This document shows positions 18,949-27,536 of a DNA stretch of 64,000 nucleotides, in pieces (within the stretch, counting starts at the first letter, position 1; every line of letters begins with the position of its first letter). Made by a program: the position numbers and the translations under genes. The notes beneath the pieces were generated by a model. The model saw only the letters and a program-made list of their open reading frames with translations. It was not told the DNA's origin and made no database searches. Origin of the DNA: Serratia nevei (lineage in GTDB: Bacteria; Pseudomonadota; Gammaproteobacteria; Enterobacterales; Enterobacteriaceae); NCBI RefSeq assembly GCF_024160145.1, contig NZ_JAMYWQ010000008.1, positions 95,387 to 159,386 of the forward strand, in the 5' to 3' direction.

Positions 18949-19878
18949 ATGCAAGTAAAAAAGCGCGCGCTGTTAGGGCAATTGTCGGATATGGATCTGC
19001 GTTTGCTGCGGGTATTCAAGGCCGTGGTCGACTGCGGCGGCATGAGCGCCGCCGAACTGGAGCTGAACATCAGCCTGTCGACCATCAGCAAGCACATCAA
19101 GGATCTGGAGCAGCGGCTGGGCCTGACGCTGTGCCAGCGCGGGCGCGAGGGCTTTGCGGTCACCGACGAGGGGCTGCTTATCTACCAGGAAACGGTCAAC
19201 CTGCTGGCGGCCACCGAGGCGTTCCGGCGCGGGGTGGACGAGGTGCACCAGCGCATGGGCGGGCAGCTGCACGTGGCGATATTCGACCATACGGTCAGCA
19301 ATCCGCAGGCGCAGATCGGCCGGGCCATCGCGTTATTCAGCGAGCGTGCGCCGGAGGTTTCTTTGCAAATGTACGTGGAGCCGATTAATACCATTGAACG
19401 CGGCGTCATTGACGGGCAATTTCAGGTTGGCGTTATTCCCATGCACCGCAGCGCGGAAAGTTTATCTTATCATTCGTTATTCAGTGAGAGGATGTTCTTA
19501 TATTGCGGCGCGCAGCATGAATTATTTTCCGCCCCCCATGAAACATTAAATTGGGATCTGCTGCACAATTATGCCTTCGCCGGATTAGGCTACCATTCGC
19601 CGAATATGGAACTGAGCCTGCAGCAACATTTGCATCGCAAAGCGACGGGGTTCGCGCAGGAGTCGATCGCCACGCTGATCCTGTCCGGCAAATACGTCGG
19701 CTTTTTGCCGGATCACTACGCGGCGTTTTTCGTGGCGCAGAATATGATGCGGGCGATCAAGCCGGCGCTGTTCCGCTATCACTGCGAATACTCCAGCGTG
19801 CTGCGCCGCTCGCCGGTGCCGCAGCGGGTGGTGAAGCTGTTCCATGAGTGCCTGCTGGCGGCCCACGGAACAGCGTGA
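18949..19878 (+). CDS. LysR-family regulator
   Basis: A 309-residue LysR-type regulator. The winged helix-turn-helix lies at residues about 12-75 (LRVFKAVVDCGGMSAAELELNISLSTISKHIKDLEQRLG), and an effector-binding domain follows. It is divergent from the aminotransferase-mmsA operon with a 135-bp AT-rich gap, the usual arrangement for a LysR protein activating its neighbour. The ATG follows TTAAGG. The effector is unknown; an amine or its semialdehyde is a reasonable guess. Confidence 0.88.
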   Translation: MQVKKRALLGQLSDMDLRLLRVFKAVVDCGGMSAAELELNISLSTISKHIKDLEQRLGLTLCQRGREGFAVTDEGLLIYQETVNLLAATEAFRRGVDEVHQRMGGQLHVAIFDHTVSNPQAQIGRAIALFSERAPEVSLQMYVEPINTIERGVIDGQFQVGVIPMHRSAESLSYHSLFSERMFLYCGAQHELFSAPHETLNWDLLHNYAFAGLGYHSPNMELSLQQHLHRKATGFAQESIATLILSGKYVGFLPDHYAAFFVAQNMMRAIKPALFRYHCEYSSVLRRSPVPQRVVKLFHECLLAAHGTA

Positions 19879-19881
19879 CGC

Positions 19882-19974
19882 TTACTGCTCTTTCTTCTTG
19901 CCGAAGATTCTGATCAGCGCGCCGACCAGGATGCCGACCGCGATGCCGGCGAAGATCCAGCCGATGATGCCCAT
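19882..19974 (-). CDS. 30-aa single-span membrane protein
   Basis: A small gene with a good ribosome site (AAGGAA just before ATG). It encodes one hydrophobic helix of about 20 residues (GIIGWIFAGIAVGILVGALI) and a short basic tail (RIFGKKKEQ). This is the look of small enterobacterial inner-membrane proteins that bind larger partners. No homologue can be named from sequence alone. It sits between the convergent LysR gene and a palindromic repeat, with no operon partner. Confidence 0.5.
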   Translation of the reverse strand: MGIIGWIFAGIAVGILVGALIRIFGKKKEQ

Positions 19975-20006
19975 TTCCTTAACTCCTGCTAGTGCGTTGA
20001 TCTGAT

Positions 20007-20132
20007 TATACCCGTCATACTTGAAACTGCATCTGTGTTGGCTGCGAGTGCGTACGCCAGTCACTGACTTGAGTAAGCTCCTGGCGAGCCACCTCTTGCC
20101 GCCGGGATGCCGCTCCAACTATTTAGGGTAGA
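20007..20132. repeat. Palindromic intergenic repeat, copy 1
   Basis: About 125 bp with inverted ends (TATACCC ... GGGTAGATA) and internal conserved blocks: GTTGGCTGC, CCAGTCACT, AGTAAGCTCCTGG and TTGCCGCC. The reverse complement of 22263-22389 has the same blocks in the same order. It is a member of a mobile non-coding repeat family of the kind common in enterobacterial intergenic regions. It lies between the small membrane protein and the iron-type dehydrogenase. Confidence 0.75.
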
Positions 20133-20137
20133 TATCA

Positions 20138-21265
20138 TCATTCGACGCGAAACGCCTCTTCGATCATCCGCTGCCGCTGTGCCGGCGCATAGTCGATCCA
20201 GGCATTCTTGCTGTTGGATTTTTCCAGCGCCACCGCCAATTCCTGGCCGGAAATCGGCAAATCGTCCTGCCAGAACGGCGCGATAGCGTGGCGGGTGATG
20301 AAATCGGTCAGGTAGCTCTCCGGGCTGCCCTGCCAGTGCGGGTACAGGCGCGCGGCCAGCTCGGCCATCAGCGCGCGTTGCTGCGGCTGTTCGCTGTTTT
20401 CCAGCAGGGCGAGGAACGGCAGCAGCAGGCGGCCGCAGACCTGGCCGTGGTGGTAATCGCGCAGCGCGCCGATCTCGCCGGCGATGCCGTGGATCACCCC
20501 CAGCCCGGCGGCGCTCAGCGTCAGCCCCCCGAGGTAGGAAGCTTGCATAATCGCTTCGCGCGCCGCGTCGCTGCGGTTGAGCGCCGGCCAGGCCGCAAGA
20601 AAGTGGCGGATGCCGCTCAGCGACAGGTCGCGCGTCATGGCGCCGGCGGTTTTCGACAGATAGGCCTCGAACAGGTGGGTGAAGGCGTCGATGGCGCAGT
20701 AGGCCAGCACCTTGTCCGGTGCGCCCGCCAGCAGCTGCGGATCGAGAATGGCGGTGTGCGGCACGAAGTTATTGTGGCGCAGCGAGGCCTTCACTTTGCT
20801 GACCTGGGTGTCGGTGATCACCGCGTTCTGCGTCACCTCGCTGCCGGTGCCGGCGGTGGTGGGAATGGCGATCAGCGGCAGGGTGGCGCCGCTGATTTTG
20901 CTGTCGCCCACCTTTTCCATATAGCGCAGCGTCGGCAGCGGATGCTCCACCAGCGCGGAGAACGCCTTGGCGGCGTCCAGCACGCTGCCGCCGCCGATGG
21001 CCACCACGCGCCGCGCCTGGCCGCGCCAGCGCGCCACCCAGGCGTCTATTTCCTGCGGCGACGCCTCGTGGCTGACGATCTCGGTGCCGATGAGCAGCGG
21101 CGCCAGCGATTCGCGCAGGCCAGCGTACACCGGGCCGTTGAGAAAAGATCGGCAGCTGAACAGCAGCGTCGGCTGCGGATCGGCAAGCAGCAGCGGCGGC
21201 AGTTGCTGGATGCTGCCGTGGCCGAACCAGGTCTGGCGGTTGGCTATGATGTGGCTGACGGACAT
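20138..21265 (-). CDS. Iron-containing (group III) alcohol dehydrogenase
   Basis: A 375-residue NAD(P)-dependent metal alcohol dehydrogenase. It shows the nucleotide-binding GGGSVLDAAKA (about residues 90-100), IPTTAGTGSEVT, and the metal ligands in AIDAFTHLFEAYLS (Asp and His) and GVIHGIAGEIGALRDYHHG (His and His). It would interconvert an alcohol and an aldehyde. I chose the ATG at 21265 because AAGGAG lies seven bases before it; longer upstream frames lack one. It is divergent from a LuxR-type regulator, whose neighbours act on amines, so an aldehyde from amine oxidation is a possible substrate. That is inference. Confidence 0.86.
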   Translation of the reverse strand: MSVSHIIANRQTWFGHGSIQQLPPLLLADPQPTLLFSCRSFLNGPVYAGLRESLAPLLIGTEIVSHEASPQEIDAWVARWRGQARRVVAIGGGSVLDAAKAFSALVEHPLPTLRYMEKVGDSKISGATLPLIAIPTTAGTGSEVTQNAVITDTQVSKVKASLRHNNFVPHTAILDPQLLAGAPDKVLAYCAIDAFTHLFEAYLSKTAGAMTRDLSLSGIRHFLAAWPALNRSDAAREAIMQASYLGGLTLSAAGLGVIHGIAGEIGALRDYHHGQVCGRLLLPFLALLENSEQPQQRALMAELAARLYPHWQGSPESYLTDFITRHAIAPFWQDDLPISGQELAVALEKSNSKNAWIDYAPAQRQRMIEEAFRVE

Positions 21266-21362
21266 GAGGTCTCCTTGACGGCGTGGCAGGGCGCGATGCC
21301 ACAGCATAAGCCAGCGGGCGCGGAGCGGCCACCGCTTTCCCCGCTGCGGCAACTTGTGAGTT

Positions 21363-21377
21363 GTTTAACATGTAAAC
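21363..21377. promoter_or_regulatory. Inverted repeat in the divergent control region
   Basis: GTTTAACATGTAAAC is a perfect 5-5-5 inverted repeat in the gap between the divergent dehydrogenase and LuxR genes. It is a candidate operator, but it lacks the spacing to a -10 element seen at the three operators described elsewhere in this list. Confidence 0.35.
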
Positions 21378-21494
21378 GATCGCGTTCTTGCATTTCGGCG
21401 CGCCGGATGCTTTTTTTAACAGTACTGGCCGCCATGCGGCTAACCCCATCCGAAATCGGTAGATTGTTAATGTATTAATAATGGCGAGGCGGGT

Positions 21495-22253
21495 ATGGAT
21501 ATTCAGGTTGAACGCTTGTCTGCGGTGATCGATGCGGTGGCCAGCCCGCGCTTTTATCCCAGCCTGTTGAATTGGCTGGAAGGGTTTTTCGCCTTCGACA
21601 ACGCCATCGTCTATGCCTTCGAACGCGGCCGGCCGCCGCGCTGCCTGATCAAAACCGAGCGGGAAAACAGCGATGCGGTTAACCAGATCTACCAACAGGG
21701 CGCCTATCTGCAGGATCCGTTTTACCGCGCGCTGAACGCCGGCGGCGAAGGCGAGGTGCTCACGCTGCGCCAGCTGGCGCCCTGCGGGTTTTATCACAGC
21801 GACTATTACCGTAATTTTTATCGCAAGACCGGCTGGCACGATGAGGCCGGCGTGCTGCTGCAGCTGACGCCTGAGCGCGGGCTGGGGGTGTTCTTCGGCT
21901 CGGCGTGCCGCACGGTGGCGGTGCGCTACCCGCAGCGGGCGGAGCTGCGCAGCGCGCTGACGCTGGTGAAAAGCGTGGCGCGGCTGCACGGCGAAGTGGT
22001 GGCGGCTCCGGCCGAGGCCGACACGGGGAACGACGATGGCGCGCAGGCGCGTTATCTGCTGACGCCGCGCGAGCGCGAGATCGTCGATCTGATCCTCGCC
22101 GGCTGCGGTTCGCAGCAGATTGCCGACCGGCTGTTCATCAGCCTCGGCACGGTAAAAAATCACCGCAAGAACATCTACGGCAAGCTGAACATCGGCTCGC
22201 AGGCCGAGCTGTTCAGCCTGTTGCTGACCGCCCCGCAGCGCCGCAGCGCGTGA
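21495..22253 (+). CDS. LuxR-family transcriptional regulator (252 aa)
   Basis: The C-terminal 65 residues form a LuxR/FixJ helix-turn-helix (LTPREREIVDLILAGCGSQQIADRLFISLGTVKNHRKNIYGKL). The N-terminal region of about 180 residues is a GAF/autoinducer-like sensor without the conserved phosphorylatable aspartate of response regulators, so it probably binds a small ligand. The ATG follows GAGGCGGG. It lies between the divergent alcohol dehydrogenase and the FAD-oxidase/cupin operon. A palindrome with LuxR-type promoter geometry occurs 220 bp downstream, before the oxidase gene. It shares its layout with the 215-aa LuxR protein at 27.5-28.2 kb. Confidence 0.85.
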   Translation: MDIQVERLSAVIDAVASPRFYPSLLNWLEGFFAFDNAIVYAFERGRPPRCLIKTERENSDAVNQIYQQGAYLQDPFYRALNAGGEGEVLTLRQLAPCGFYHSDYYRNFYRKTGWHDEAGVLLQLTPERGLGVFFGSACRTVAVRYPQRAELRSALTLVKSVARLHGEVVAAPAEADTGNDDGAQARYLLTPREREIVDLILAGCGSQQIADRLFISLGTVKNHRKNIYGKLNIGSQAELFSLLLTAPQRRSA

Positions 22254-22262
22254 ATGCATCGA

Positions 22263-22389
22263 TCTATCCCCTATAGCTTTCGAACTACAGCTAGGCGGCA
22301 AGGACGAGAGTCCCCAGGAGCTTACTTAGGTAAGTGACTGGGGTGAACGTCAGCAGCCAACAACGCTGTAGTTTGAAAGATGAAGGGGA
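22263..22389. repeat. Palindromic intergenic repeat, copy 2
   Basis: Inverted ends of about 25 bp, CTTTCGAACTACAGC at the left and GCTGTAGTTTGAAAG at the right, bracket GGCGGCAAGG, CCAGGAGCTTACTTAGG, AGTGACTGG and GCAGCCAAC. These are the reverse complements of blocks in the copy at 20007-20132. It ends 3 bp before the operator of the FAD-oxidase gene. Confidence 0.78.
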
Positions 22390-22392
22390 AAA

Positions 22393-22438
22393 ATGTCCCT
22401 AAGGGGACATAGCGGCACGGCTGCCGCCTCCCGATAAT
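22393..22438 (+). promoter_or_regulatory. LuxR-type operator and promoter of the FAD-oxidase operon
   Basis: A dyad, ATGTCCCTAAGGGGACAT (22393-22410), is followed by GATAAT at 22433-22438. The -10 hexamer starts 33 nt after the dyad centre, exactly as at 28508 and 31569. There is no -35 consensus, which fits an activator-dependent (class II) promoter with the regulator near position -44. Confidence 0.6.
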
Positions 22439-22473
22439 CCGATGTCATGGCATAGGCAATCGGGAGTGCGGCA

Positions 22474-23775
22474 GTGAACAACGAAATCGAGTCCTTAACC
22501 TACTACGCGGCGACCAAAAAATACGATCTGCGCTTCCCGACGCTGGAAGAGGATCTGGACGTCGACGTGGTGATCATCGGCGGCGGCTTCTCCGGCATCA
22601 ACACCGCGCTGGAGCTGGCGGAGAAGGGCATCACCAACATCGCCATTCTCGAAGGGCGCTATCTGGGTTACGGCGGCACCGGGCGCAACGGCGGCCAGGT
22701 GATGGCCGGCATCGGTCACGATCTGGAGAAGATCAAGCGCCACGTTGGCCCAGCCGGGCTGGAAACCATCTTCAAAATCAGCAACCTCGGCGCCGGCATT
22801 ATCCGCGAGCGCATCAAGAAATATGACATCGACGCCGACTTCTGCTTCGGCTACGGCTATCTCGGCAGCAACGCGCGCCAGGAGAAGACCCTGCGCGGCT
22901 GGCTGAAGGAGTTCAAGGCGGTAGCGCCGCAGGAGGAGATTGAGCTCTACACCGGGGCGGAGGTGAAGCAGGTGGTGGGCTCCGACGCTTACACCTGCGC
23001 GCTGAAACACATGGGCGGCGGCCACGTGCATTCGCTCAATCTGCTGCTGGGCGAGGCCAGGGCGCTGAGCGGCTACGGGGTGAAAATCTTCGAGAACAGC
23101 AGCGTGCTCAACGTGGAGTATGGCCCGCGCATCACGGTGCGCACCGCCATGGGCTCGGTGCGCGCCAACAAGATGCTGTGGGCCTGCAACGGCTTCCTCA
23201 ACGGCATGGAGCCGCAGATCTACCGCAAGACCATCAATACCTACGCTTTCCAGCTGGCCACCGAGCCGCTGTCTGACGATCTGATCCGCCAGATCAGCCC
23301 GATCCGCGGCGCCTACAGCGACATCCGCCCGGTGATCGACTATTACCGGGTGACCAACGAAAACCGGCTGCTGTTCGGCAGCGCCACCCGCCTGATCGAA
23401 TATTTCCCGTCGGATCTCAAGGCCTGGAACCGCAACCTGATGCTGAAGGTGTTCCCGTACCTGAAAGACGTGAAGATCGATCTGGCCTGGGGCGGCCCGC
23501 TGTGCTGCAGCGCCAACCTGTTCCCGCAGATCGGCACGCTGCCGGATCGCGACAACGTGTTTTACGTGCAGGGCTACTCCGGCTTCGGCGTGACGCCGAG
23601 CCACATCGTGTGCAAGGTGCTGGCGGAGGGCATGAGCGAAGGATCCGATCGTTACGATCTGATGAGCTCGATCCCGCACGTCAACATCTTCGGCAAGGAC
23701 AAGCTGCGGCGGGTGATGACCACCGCCGGTAAGGTTTGGCACCAGACATCCGGCTACTGGAAAGGCCGCCGTTAA
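22474..23775 (+). CDS. FAD-dependent oxidoreductase, PuuB-like (gamma-glutamylputrescine oxidase family)
   Basis: A 433-residue DAO-family flavoprotein. It has an ADP-binding Rossmann motif near the N-terminus (VVIIGGGFSGINTALELAEKG, with a following acidic residue in LEGRYLG), GYGGTGRNGGQV for flavin contact, and a C-terminal VQGYSGFGVTPSH segment that closes the FAD site. The look is that of PuuB, which oxidises gamma-glutamylputrescine, although other amines are possible in this family. The start is GTG with GGGAG at ribosome distance. A cupin gene follows 18 nt later. Upstream lies a LuxR-type operator, so the operon is probably induced by an amine. Confidence 0.82.
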   Translation: MNNEIESLTYYAATKKYDLRFPTLEEDLDVDVVIIGGGFSGINTALELAEKGITNIAILEGRYLGYGGTGRNGGQVMAGIGHDLEKIKRHVGPAGLETIFKISNLGAGIIRERIKKYDIDADFCFGYGYLGSNARQEKTLRGWLKEFKAVAPQEEIELYTGAEVKQVVGSDAYTCALKHMGGGHVHSLNLLLGEARALSGYGVKIFENSSVLNVEYGPRITVRTAMGSVRANKMLWACNGFLNGMEPQIYRKTINTYAFQLATEPLSDDLIRQISPIRGAYSDIRPVIDYYRVTNENRLLFGSATRLIEYFPSDLKAWNRNLMLKVFPYLKDVKIDLAWGGPLCCSANLFPQIGTLPDRDNVFYVQGYSGFGVTPSHIVCKVLAEGMSEGSDRYDLMSSIPHVNIFGKDKLRRVMTTAGKVWHQTSGYWKGRR

Positions 23776-23793
23776 CCCTCAGAGGAGAATGAC

Positions 23794-24159
23794 ATGAAAC
23801 CGTTACTGCTTAAACAACCGCTGCCGGAACTGCTGGAGATCGGCAGCGTCAGCAACCTGGGCGCCACGGTGATCGCCGGCACGCCAAACGTCGGCGTGGC
23901 CAGCATCTTCGGCGAGCCGACCGACAACCTGAACTGCGGCGTGTTCAGCTGCACCCGCGGCAGCTTCGTGATGGAGTATCCGTTCGCCGAGCACGCCACG
24001 GTGTGGGAAGGCAGCGCGACCCTGACCAACGAACGCACCGGCGAATCGGTGCAGTATCAGGCCGGCGATTCCTGGTTCGTCGAGAAGGGTACCCCGGTGC
24101 GCTGGGACATCACCTCGGATCGCTTCGTCAAACACTACCTCGCCATCGTCGAAGGCTGA
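23794..24159 (+). CDS. Cupin-domain protein (DUF861-like)
   Basis: A 121-residue single-domain cupin. The beta-barrel signature region (WEGSATLTNERTGESVQYQAGDSWFVEKGTP) is intact, as in the (S)-ureidoglycine aminohydrolase / EutQ-like cupins found beside amine-oxidising flavoproteins. Its metal-binding histidines are not all present by eye, so a ligand-binding or isomerase role is as likely as catalysis. Its ATG has an AGAGGAGAATGAC ribosome site, and it is the second gene of the FAD-oxidase operon. The function is unknown. Confidence 0.72.
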   Translation: MKPLLLKQPLPELLEIGSVSNLGATVIAGTPNVGVASIFGEPTDNLNCGVFSCTRGSFVMEYPFAEHATVWEGSATLTNERTGESVQYQAGDSWFVEKGTPVRWDITSDRFVKHYLAIVEG

Positions 24160-24198
24160 CGCCGTCATGCCCCCCTCGGCCCGCTGAGGGGGAGCGCC

Positions 24199-25005
24199 TT
24201 AGCCTAACACCCGCGCAATAAAATCGGTCACCCGCTTGAGGATCTGATCCTTATTGGTTTCGTTAAAGTTCTCGTGCCGCCCGCCGGCATTGATCATCCG
24301 TTCGACATCGTCGCCGCGCAGACGATCGAGCGCGGTTTGCGTTTCGCTCATCAGCACCAGCCGATCGTCGTCGCCGTGGATCCATAGCGTGGGCAGCGCG
24401 CCGAAGCCCGGCCCGGCGTTGATGGCGGCGAGGATCCGCTGCATGGCGCGCAGGGTGGGGCGCTTGAACGGCCCGTGCCACACCAAAGGATCTTCCTGAT
24501 ACGCCGCGCCGACCGCCGGATCGCGCGCCAGGGTGGCGGTATCCAGCGGCGCGTCGGGGATCGTCGGCAGTTCGGCCAGATCGGAGATCGCCGTTCTGTC
24601 GCCGAGCAGCGGGCCGGACAGCACCAGCGCGCGCACCTCCTCGCCGTAGCGCTGCACGTAGCGGGTGGCGATCATGCCGCCCATCGAGTGGCCGATCACC
24701 ACCAGCGGCAAGGCGGGGTATTGCTGCCGGAAATGGCTGACCACGCGCTGCACGTCGTCGACCACGGCGTCATAATCTTCGATCAGCACGCGTTCGCCCT
24801 GCGACAGGCCGTGGCCGAGATGGTCGGGGCCGAACACCCGCGCGCCCTGTGCCTGCAGCGTGCGCGCCACGTATTGGTAACGGCCGAGATGCTCGCCGTA
24901 GCCGTGTATCAGCAGCGCCAGATAGCGCGGCTGGTCGTTTCCCCAGTCGTGCACGGCGATGTCGCCGTGCCGGCCTTTGATAAAGCTGACGGTTTGTTCG
25001 GGCAT
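24199..25005 (-). CDS. Alpha/beta hydrolase (monoglyceride-lipase type)
   Basis: A 268-residue serine hydrolase with the nucleophile elbow GHSMGG (about residues 99-104), an oxyanion-type HGYGEHLGRYQYV segment near the N-terminus, and a late DDRLV acid region and HENFNE histidine. The layout resembles bacterial lysophospholipase / monoacylglycerol lipases (YtpA and PldB group). It is the last gene of a leftward series with the deacetylase and MFS genes, separated from the deacetylase by 94 bp that hold a hairpin. Its physiological substrate is not clear. Confidence 0.82.
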   Translation of the reverse strand: MPEQTVSFIKGRHGDIAVHDWGNDQPRYLALLIHGYGEHLGRYQYVARTLQAQGARVFGPDHLGHGLSQGERVLIEDYDAVVDDVQRVVSHFRQQYPALPLVVIGHSMGGMIATRYVQRYGEEVRALVLSGPLLGDRTAISDLAELPTIPDAPLDTATLARDPAVGAAYQEDPLVWHGPFKRPTLRAMQRILAAINAGPGFGALPTLWIHGDDDRLVLMSETQTALDRLRGDDVERMINAGGRHENFNETNKDQILKRVTDFIARVLG

Positions 25006-25067
25006 CTTATTGTTCTCATGGTGACAGGGTTGCCCTTCAGCGTAGCGGCTGGCGGCGAGGTTGTCAG

Positions 25068-25087
25068 GGGCGCCGGGTGCGGCGCCC
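25068..25087 (-). other. Hairpin between deacetylase and hydrolase genes
   Basis: GGGCGCCG and CGGCGCCC form a perfect 8-bp stem with a GGTG loop in the 94-bp gap. No T run follows on the minus strand, so it may only reduce read-through into the hydrolase gene. Confidence 0.5.
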
Positions 25088-25099
25088 GCAAAGAGGGGA

Positions 25100-26212
25100 T
25101 TACAGGCCGAACTGGCGCGCCAGCGCGTCGAGCGCCTCGTGCTGGAAGCGGTTGAAGGCGTCGCGCGGCTGCTGTTGCTGGATGAACGCCAGCAGCGGAT
25201 CCTGCACTTCAGTACGCACGCCGCTCAGCTGTTCCATCACCGCCAGCCCGCAGAACGGCACGTAGGATTCGGCGTAGCCACCTTCGTGCACCATCACCAG
25301 CTTGCCGCCGCACAGCCGGTCGGCGGCGTCCTGCACCAGCGCGGTCATGGCACGGAAGCTGTCGCTGTGCAGCTGCATGCGCGCCAGCGGATCGAGGGCG
25401 TTGGCGTCGTAGCCGCAGGCGACGATGATCAGCTCCGGCTCGAATTTTTCCAGCGCCGGGATGATGATGCGCCGCATGGCGTGCAGGTAGCCGTCGTCGC
25501 CGGCGCCGGCCAGCATCGGCACGTTAACGTTGCAGCCCGCCCCGGCGCCTTCGCCGCGATCCCGTTCGCCGGCATAGCCCGCCGGGAAGCAGCCATCCTG
25601 ATGCAGCGACAGCGTCAGCACGTCGCCGCGCTGCCAATAGATGTGCTGGGTGCCGTTGCCGTGGTGCACGTCCCAGTCGAGTACCGCCACCTTGCCGAGG
25701 CCATGGCGGGCCTTGGCGCGCTCGATGGCGATGGGAATATTGGCCAGGAAGCAGAAGCCCATCGATTGATCCGGCAGGCAGTGGTGGCCCGGCGGGCGCG
25801 ACAGCGCATAGGCGTTATCCAGCTCGCCCTGCAGCACCGCTTCCACCGCCGCGCAGGCCAGCCCGGCGGAGAGTTTGGCGATTTCATAGCTGCCCGGCCC
25901 CAGCGGCGCCTCTTCCCCCAGCAGGCCGCCGCCGCTGTCGCTCACCTGTTTGAAACGCTGCAGGTAGTGGGCGGGGTGAATGCGCAGCAGGTCTTCTTCC
26001 GTCGCCGGTTCGGCGCTCAGCAGGGTGAGTTGGCGCGACAGGCCGGACACGTCCATCAGGTTCTTCATGCGCCGTTTGGTTTCCGGCGACTCGGCGTGGC
26101 CGGCGCCCGAAGGCGGTTGCACCCAGCCGCCGACCGGCAGGGTGGTGGCGTGCAGGCCGGTGCTGTGCCAGAAACAGCGTTCATCAAACAAGAAACCGGT
26201 TGTTCTTTTCAC
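25100..26212 (-). CDS. HDAC-like (class II) amidohydrolase / acetylpolyamine deacetylase
   Basis: A 370-residue arginase-deacetylase-fold zinc enzyme. It shows RPPGHHCLPD (the His pair), LDWDVHHGNGTQHIY (a metal-ligand Asp and His), ACGYDANALDPLA and the GGYAESYV loop with the transition-state tyrosine region. The length equals that of bacterial HDAC-like amidohydrolases. Acetylpolyamine amidohydrolases of this family remove acetyl groups from acetylputrescine or acetylspermidine. It overlaps the MFS gene by 4 nt (ATGA), so uptake or export and deacetylation are coupled. Polyamine use is inferred from the nearby PuuB-like oxidase. Confidence 0.88.
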   Translation of the reverse strand: MKRTTGFLFDERCFWHSTGLHATTLPVGGWVQPPSGAGHAESPETKRRMKNLMDVSGLSRQLTLLSAEPATEEDLLRIHPAHYLQRFKQVSDSGGGLLGEEAPLGPGSYEIAKLSAGLACAAVEAVLQGELDNAYALSRPPGHHCLPDQSMGFCFLANIPIAIERAKARHGLGKVAVLDWDVHHGNGTQHIYWQRGDVLTLSLHQDGCFPAGYAGERDRGEGAGAGCNVNVPMLAGAGDDGYLHAMRRIIIPALEKFEPELIIVACGYDANALDPLARMQLHSDSFRAMTALVQDAADRLCGGKLVMVHEGGYAESYVPFCGLAVMEQLSGVRTEVQDPLLAFIQQQQPRDAFNRFQHEALDALARQFGL

Positions 26213-27396
26213 CTTTCTCCTCCTGTTATACGGCGCGGTGCGCGCGGTGAAGCCAGCGAAATCAACAGCAGCGACAGCAGCGCGCAGCCCAGCGCGCCGA
26301 ACAGCAAAGCGTTGAAACCGCCGAAAGATTCGATCAGAGAGCCGGCCAGCGTCGGGCCGATGGCCATGCCGCCGCCGATCACCAGGTTGATGCCGTTCAT
26401 CAGTTTGCCGTCGTTATCCAACCCGGCGACCCGCGCCAGAATGAACGGCAGCACGAAGGTCCAGGTGAATTTGAACAGCAGGGCCGCCAGGGCGAAACGC
26501 AGCAGCAGGGGCTGGCCCGTCAGCAGCGCCACGCTGGCCAGCAGCAGGGCGTACCCCAGCACGATCAGGCATCCGCCGCCGAAGCGCGCGCCGATCAGCG
26601 CCGCGGCCCCCGCGCCGACGATGCCGAGCAAGGTGGCGACGGCCAGCACCTGGCCGCTGTGGGCCGGCGACAGCCCGGCGCCGGCGGCGATGCCGCCGAT
26701 AAAGGTCCAGACCGCACTCAGGCTGATGTAAAAGGTCAGCACCGCCAGCACGGCGCACAGCTTGCGTGCCAGCGAGGCGGCGGGGCCGCTGCGGGCGGCG
26801 CGGGCGGCGGTGAAACCGTTGGGGAACGCCGGGATCAGCGGCAGGCAGCACAGCATAATGGCCGCCAGAATCAGGTAGACCGCCATCAGGCCGACGTGCG
26901 CGAACAGCGGCGGCAGCACCAGCAGCCCGACCGCGCCCAGCACCAGCTGGCCGAGCACCCAGAAGGCATAGACCCGACTGGGATTGGCGGTGCCGGCGGC
27001 ACAGGTGATGCACAGGATCATCAGGGTGCCGCCCGCCAGCGAGGCGATAAAGCGCAGCGGCAGCAGCAGGGTAAAATCCTGTACCAGCGCCGAAGCCAGG
27101 TTGCCGACGATAAACACCAGCGCCGACAGCGTCGCGACCCGCCGCCAGTTGATGCGCCCGATCCACCACCACGCCGGCAGCGTGGCCAGGCTCATGGCGC
27201 CGAGTTCGGTGGAGAACAGGTGGCCGATCTGCGACGGGCCGAGCTGCCATTGTGCGGCGAGCTGGGCGGCCACGGCGGGGGCGGTCATCAGAATGCCCGG
27301 CGCGATGGCGGCGAAGACGATAATGGCGGTCAGCAGCCGCGGCGGGCAGGGGAGCGCCGCGCCGACGGCGGGCGCGGAAACCGAATCACTGGACAT
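26209..27396 (-). CDS. MFS transporter
   Basis: A 395-residue major-facilitator protein with about twelve membrane helices and a loose MFS loop motif after helix 2 (GRINWRRVATL). It does not closely resemble a transporter of known substrate. The ATG at 27396 has AAGG upstream. It overlaps the deacetylase gene by 4 nt and lies 140 bp after the LuxR gene in the same direction. It probably moves the acetylated amine or polyamine used by the deacetylase. Confidence 0.82.
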   Translation of the reverse strand: MSSDSVSAPAVGAALPCPPRLLTAIIVFAAIAPGILMTAPAVAAQLAAQWQLGPSQIGHLFSTELGAMSLATLPAWWWIGRINWRRVATLSALVFIVGNLASALVQDFTLLLPLRFIASLAGGTLMILCITCAAGTANPSRVYAFWVLGQLVLGAVGLLVLPPLFAHVGLMAVYLILAAIMLCCLPLIPAFPNGFTAARAARSGPAASLARKLCAVLAVLTFYISLSAVWTFIGGIAAGAGLSPAHSGQVLAVATLLGIVGAGAAALIGARFGGGCLIVLGYALLLASVALLTGQPLLLRFALAALLFKFTWTFVLPFILARVAGLDNDGKLMNGINLVIGGGMAIGPTLAGSLIESFGGFNALLFGALGCALLSLLLISLASPRAPRRITGGER

Positions 27397-27536
27397 AAAC
27401 CTTATTCCCCAAGCGTTAAGTGACGATGAAATATCCCGCCCGGCCCGATTGCGGGCAGGGGGAAGCCGCGCCATAAATGGCGAATACGTTCTGGCGTTAT
27501 TTTCCGGCCGCCGTCAGCGGTGGCCGTTATCGGGCG

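Noticed and set aside
25061..26731. A 556-codon + strand frame opposite the deacetylase and MFS genes
   Set aside because: It spans two real genes and their overlap, which a true gene would not do, and it has no domain.
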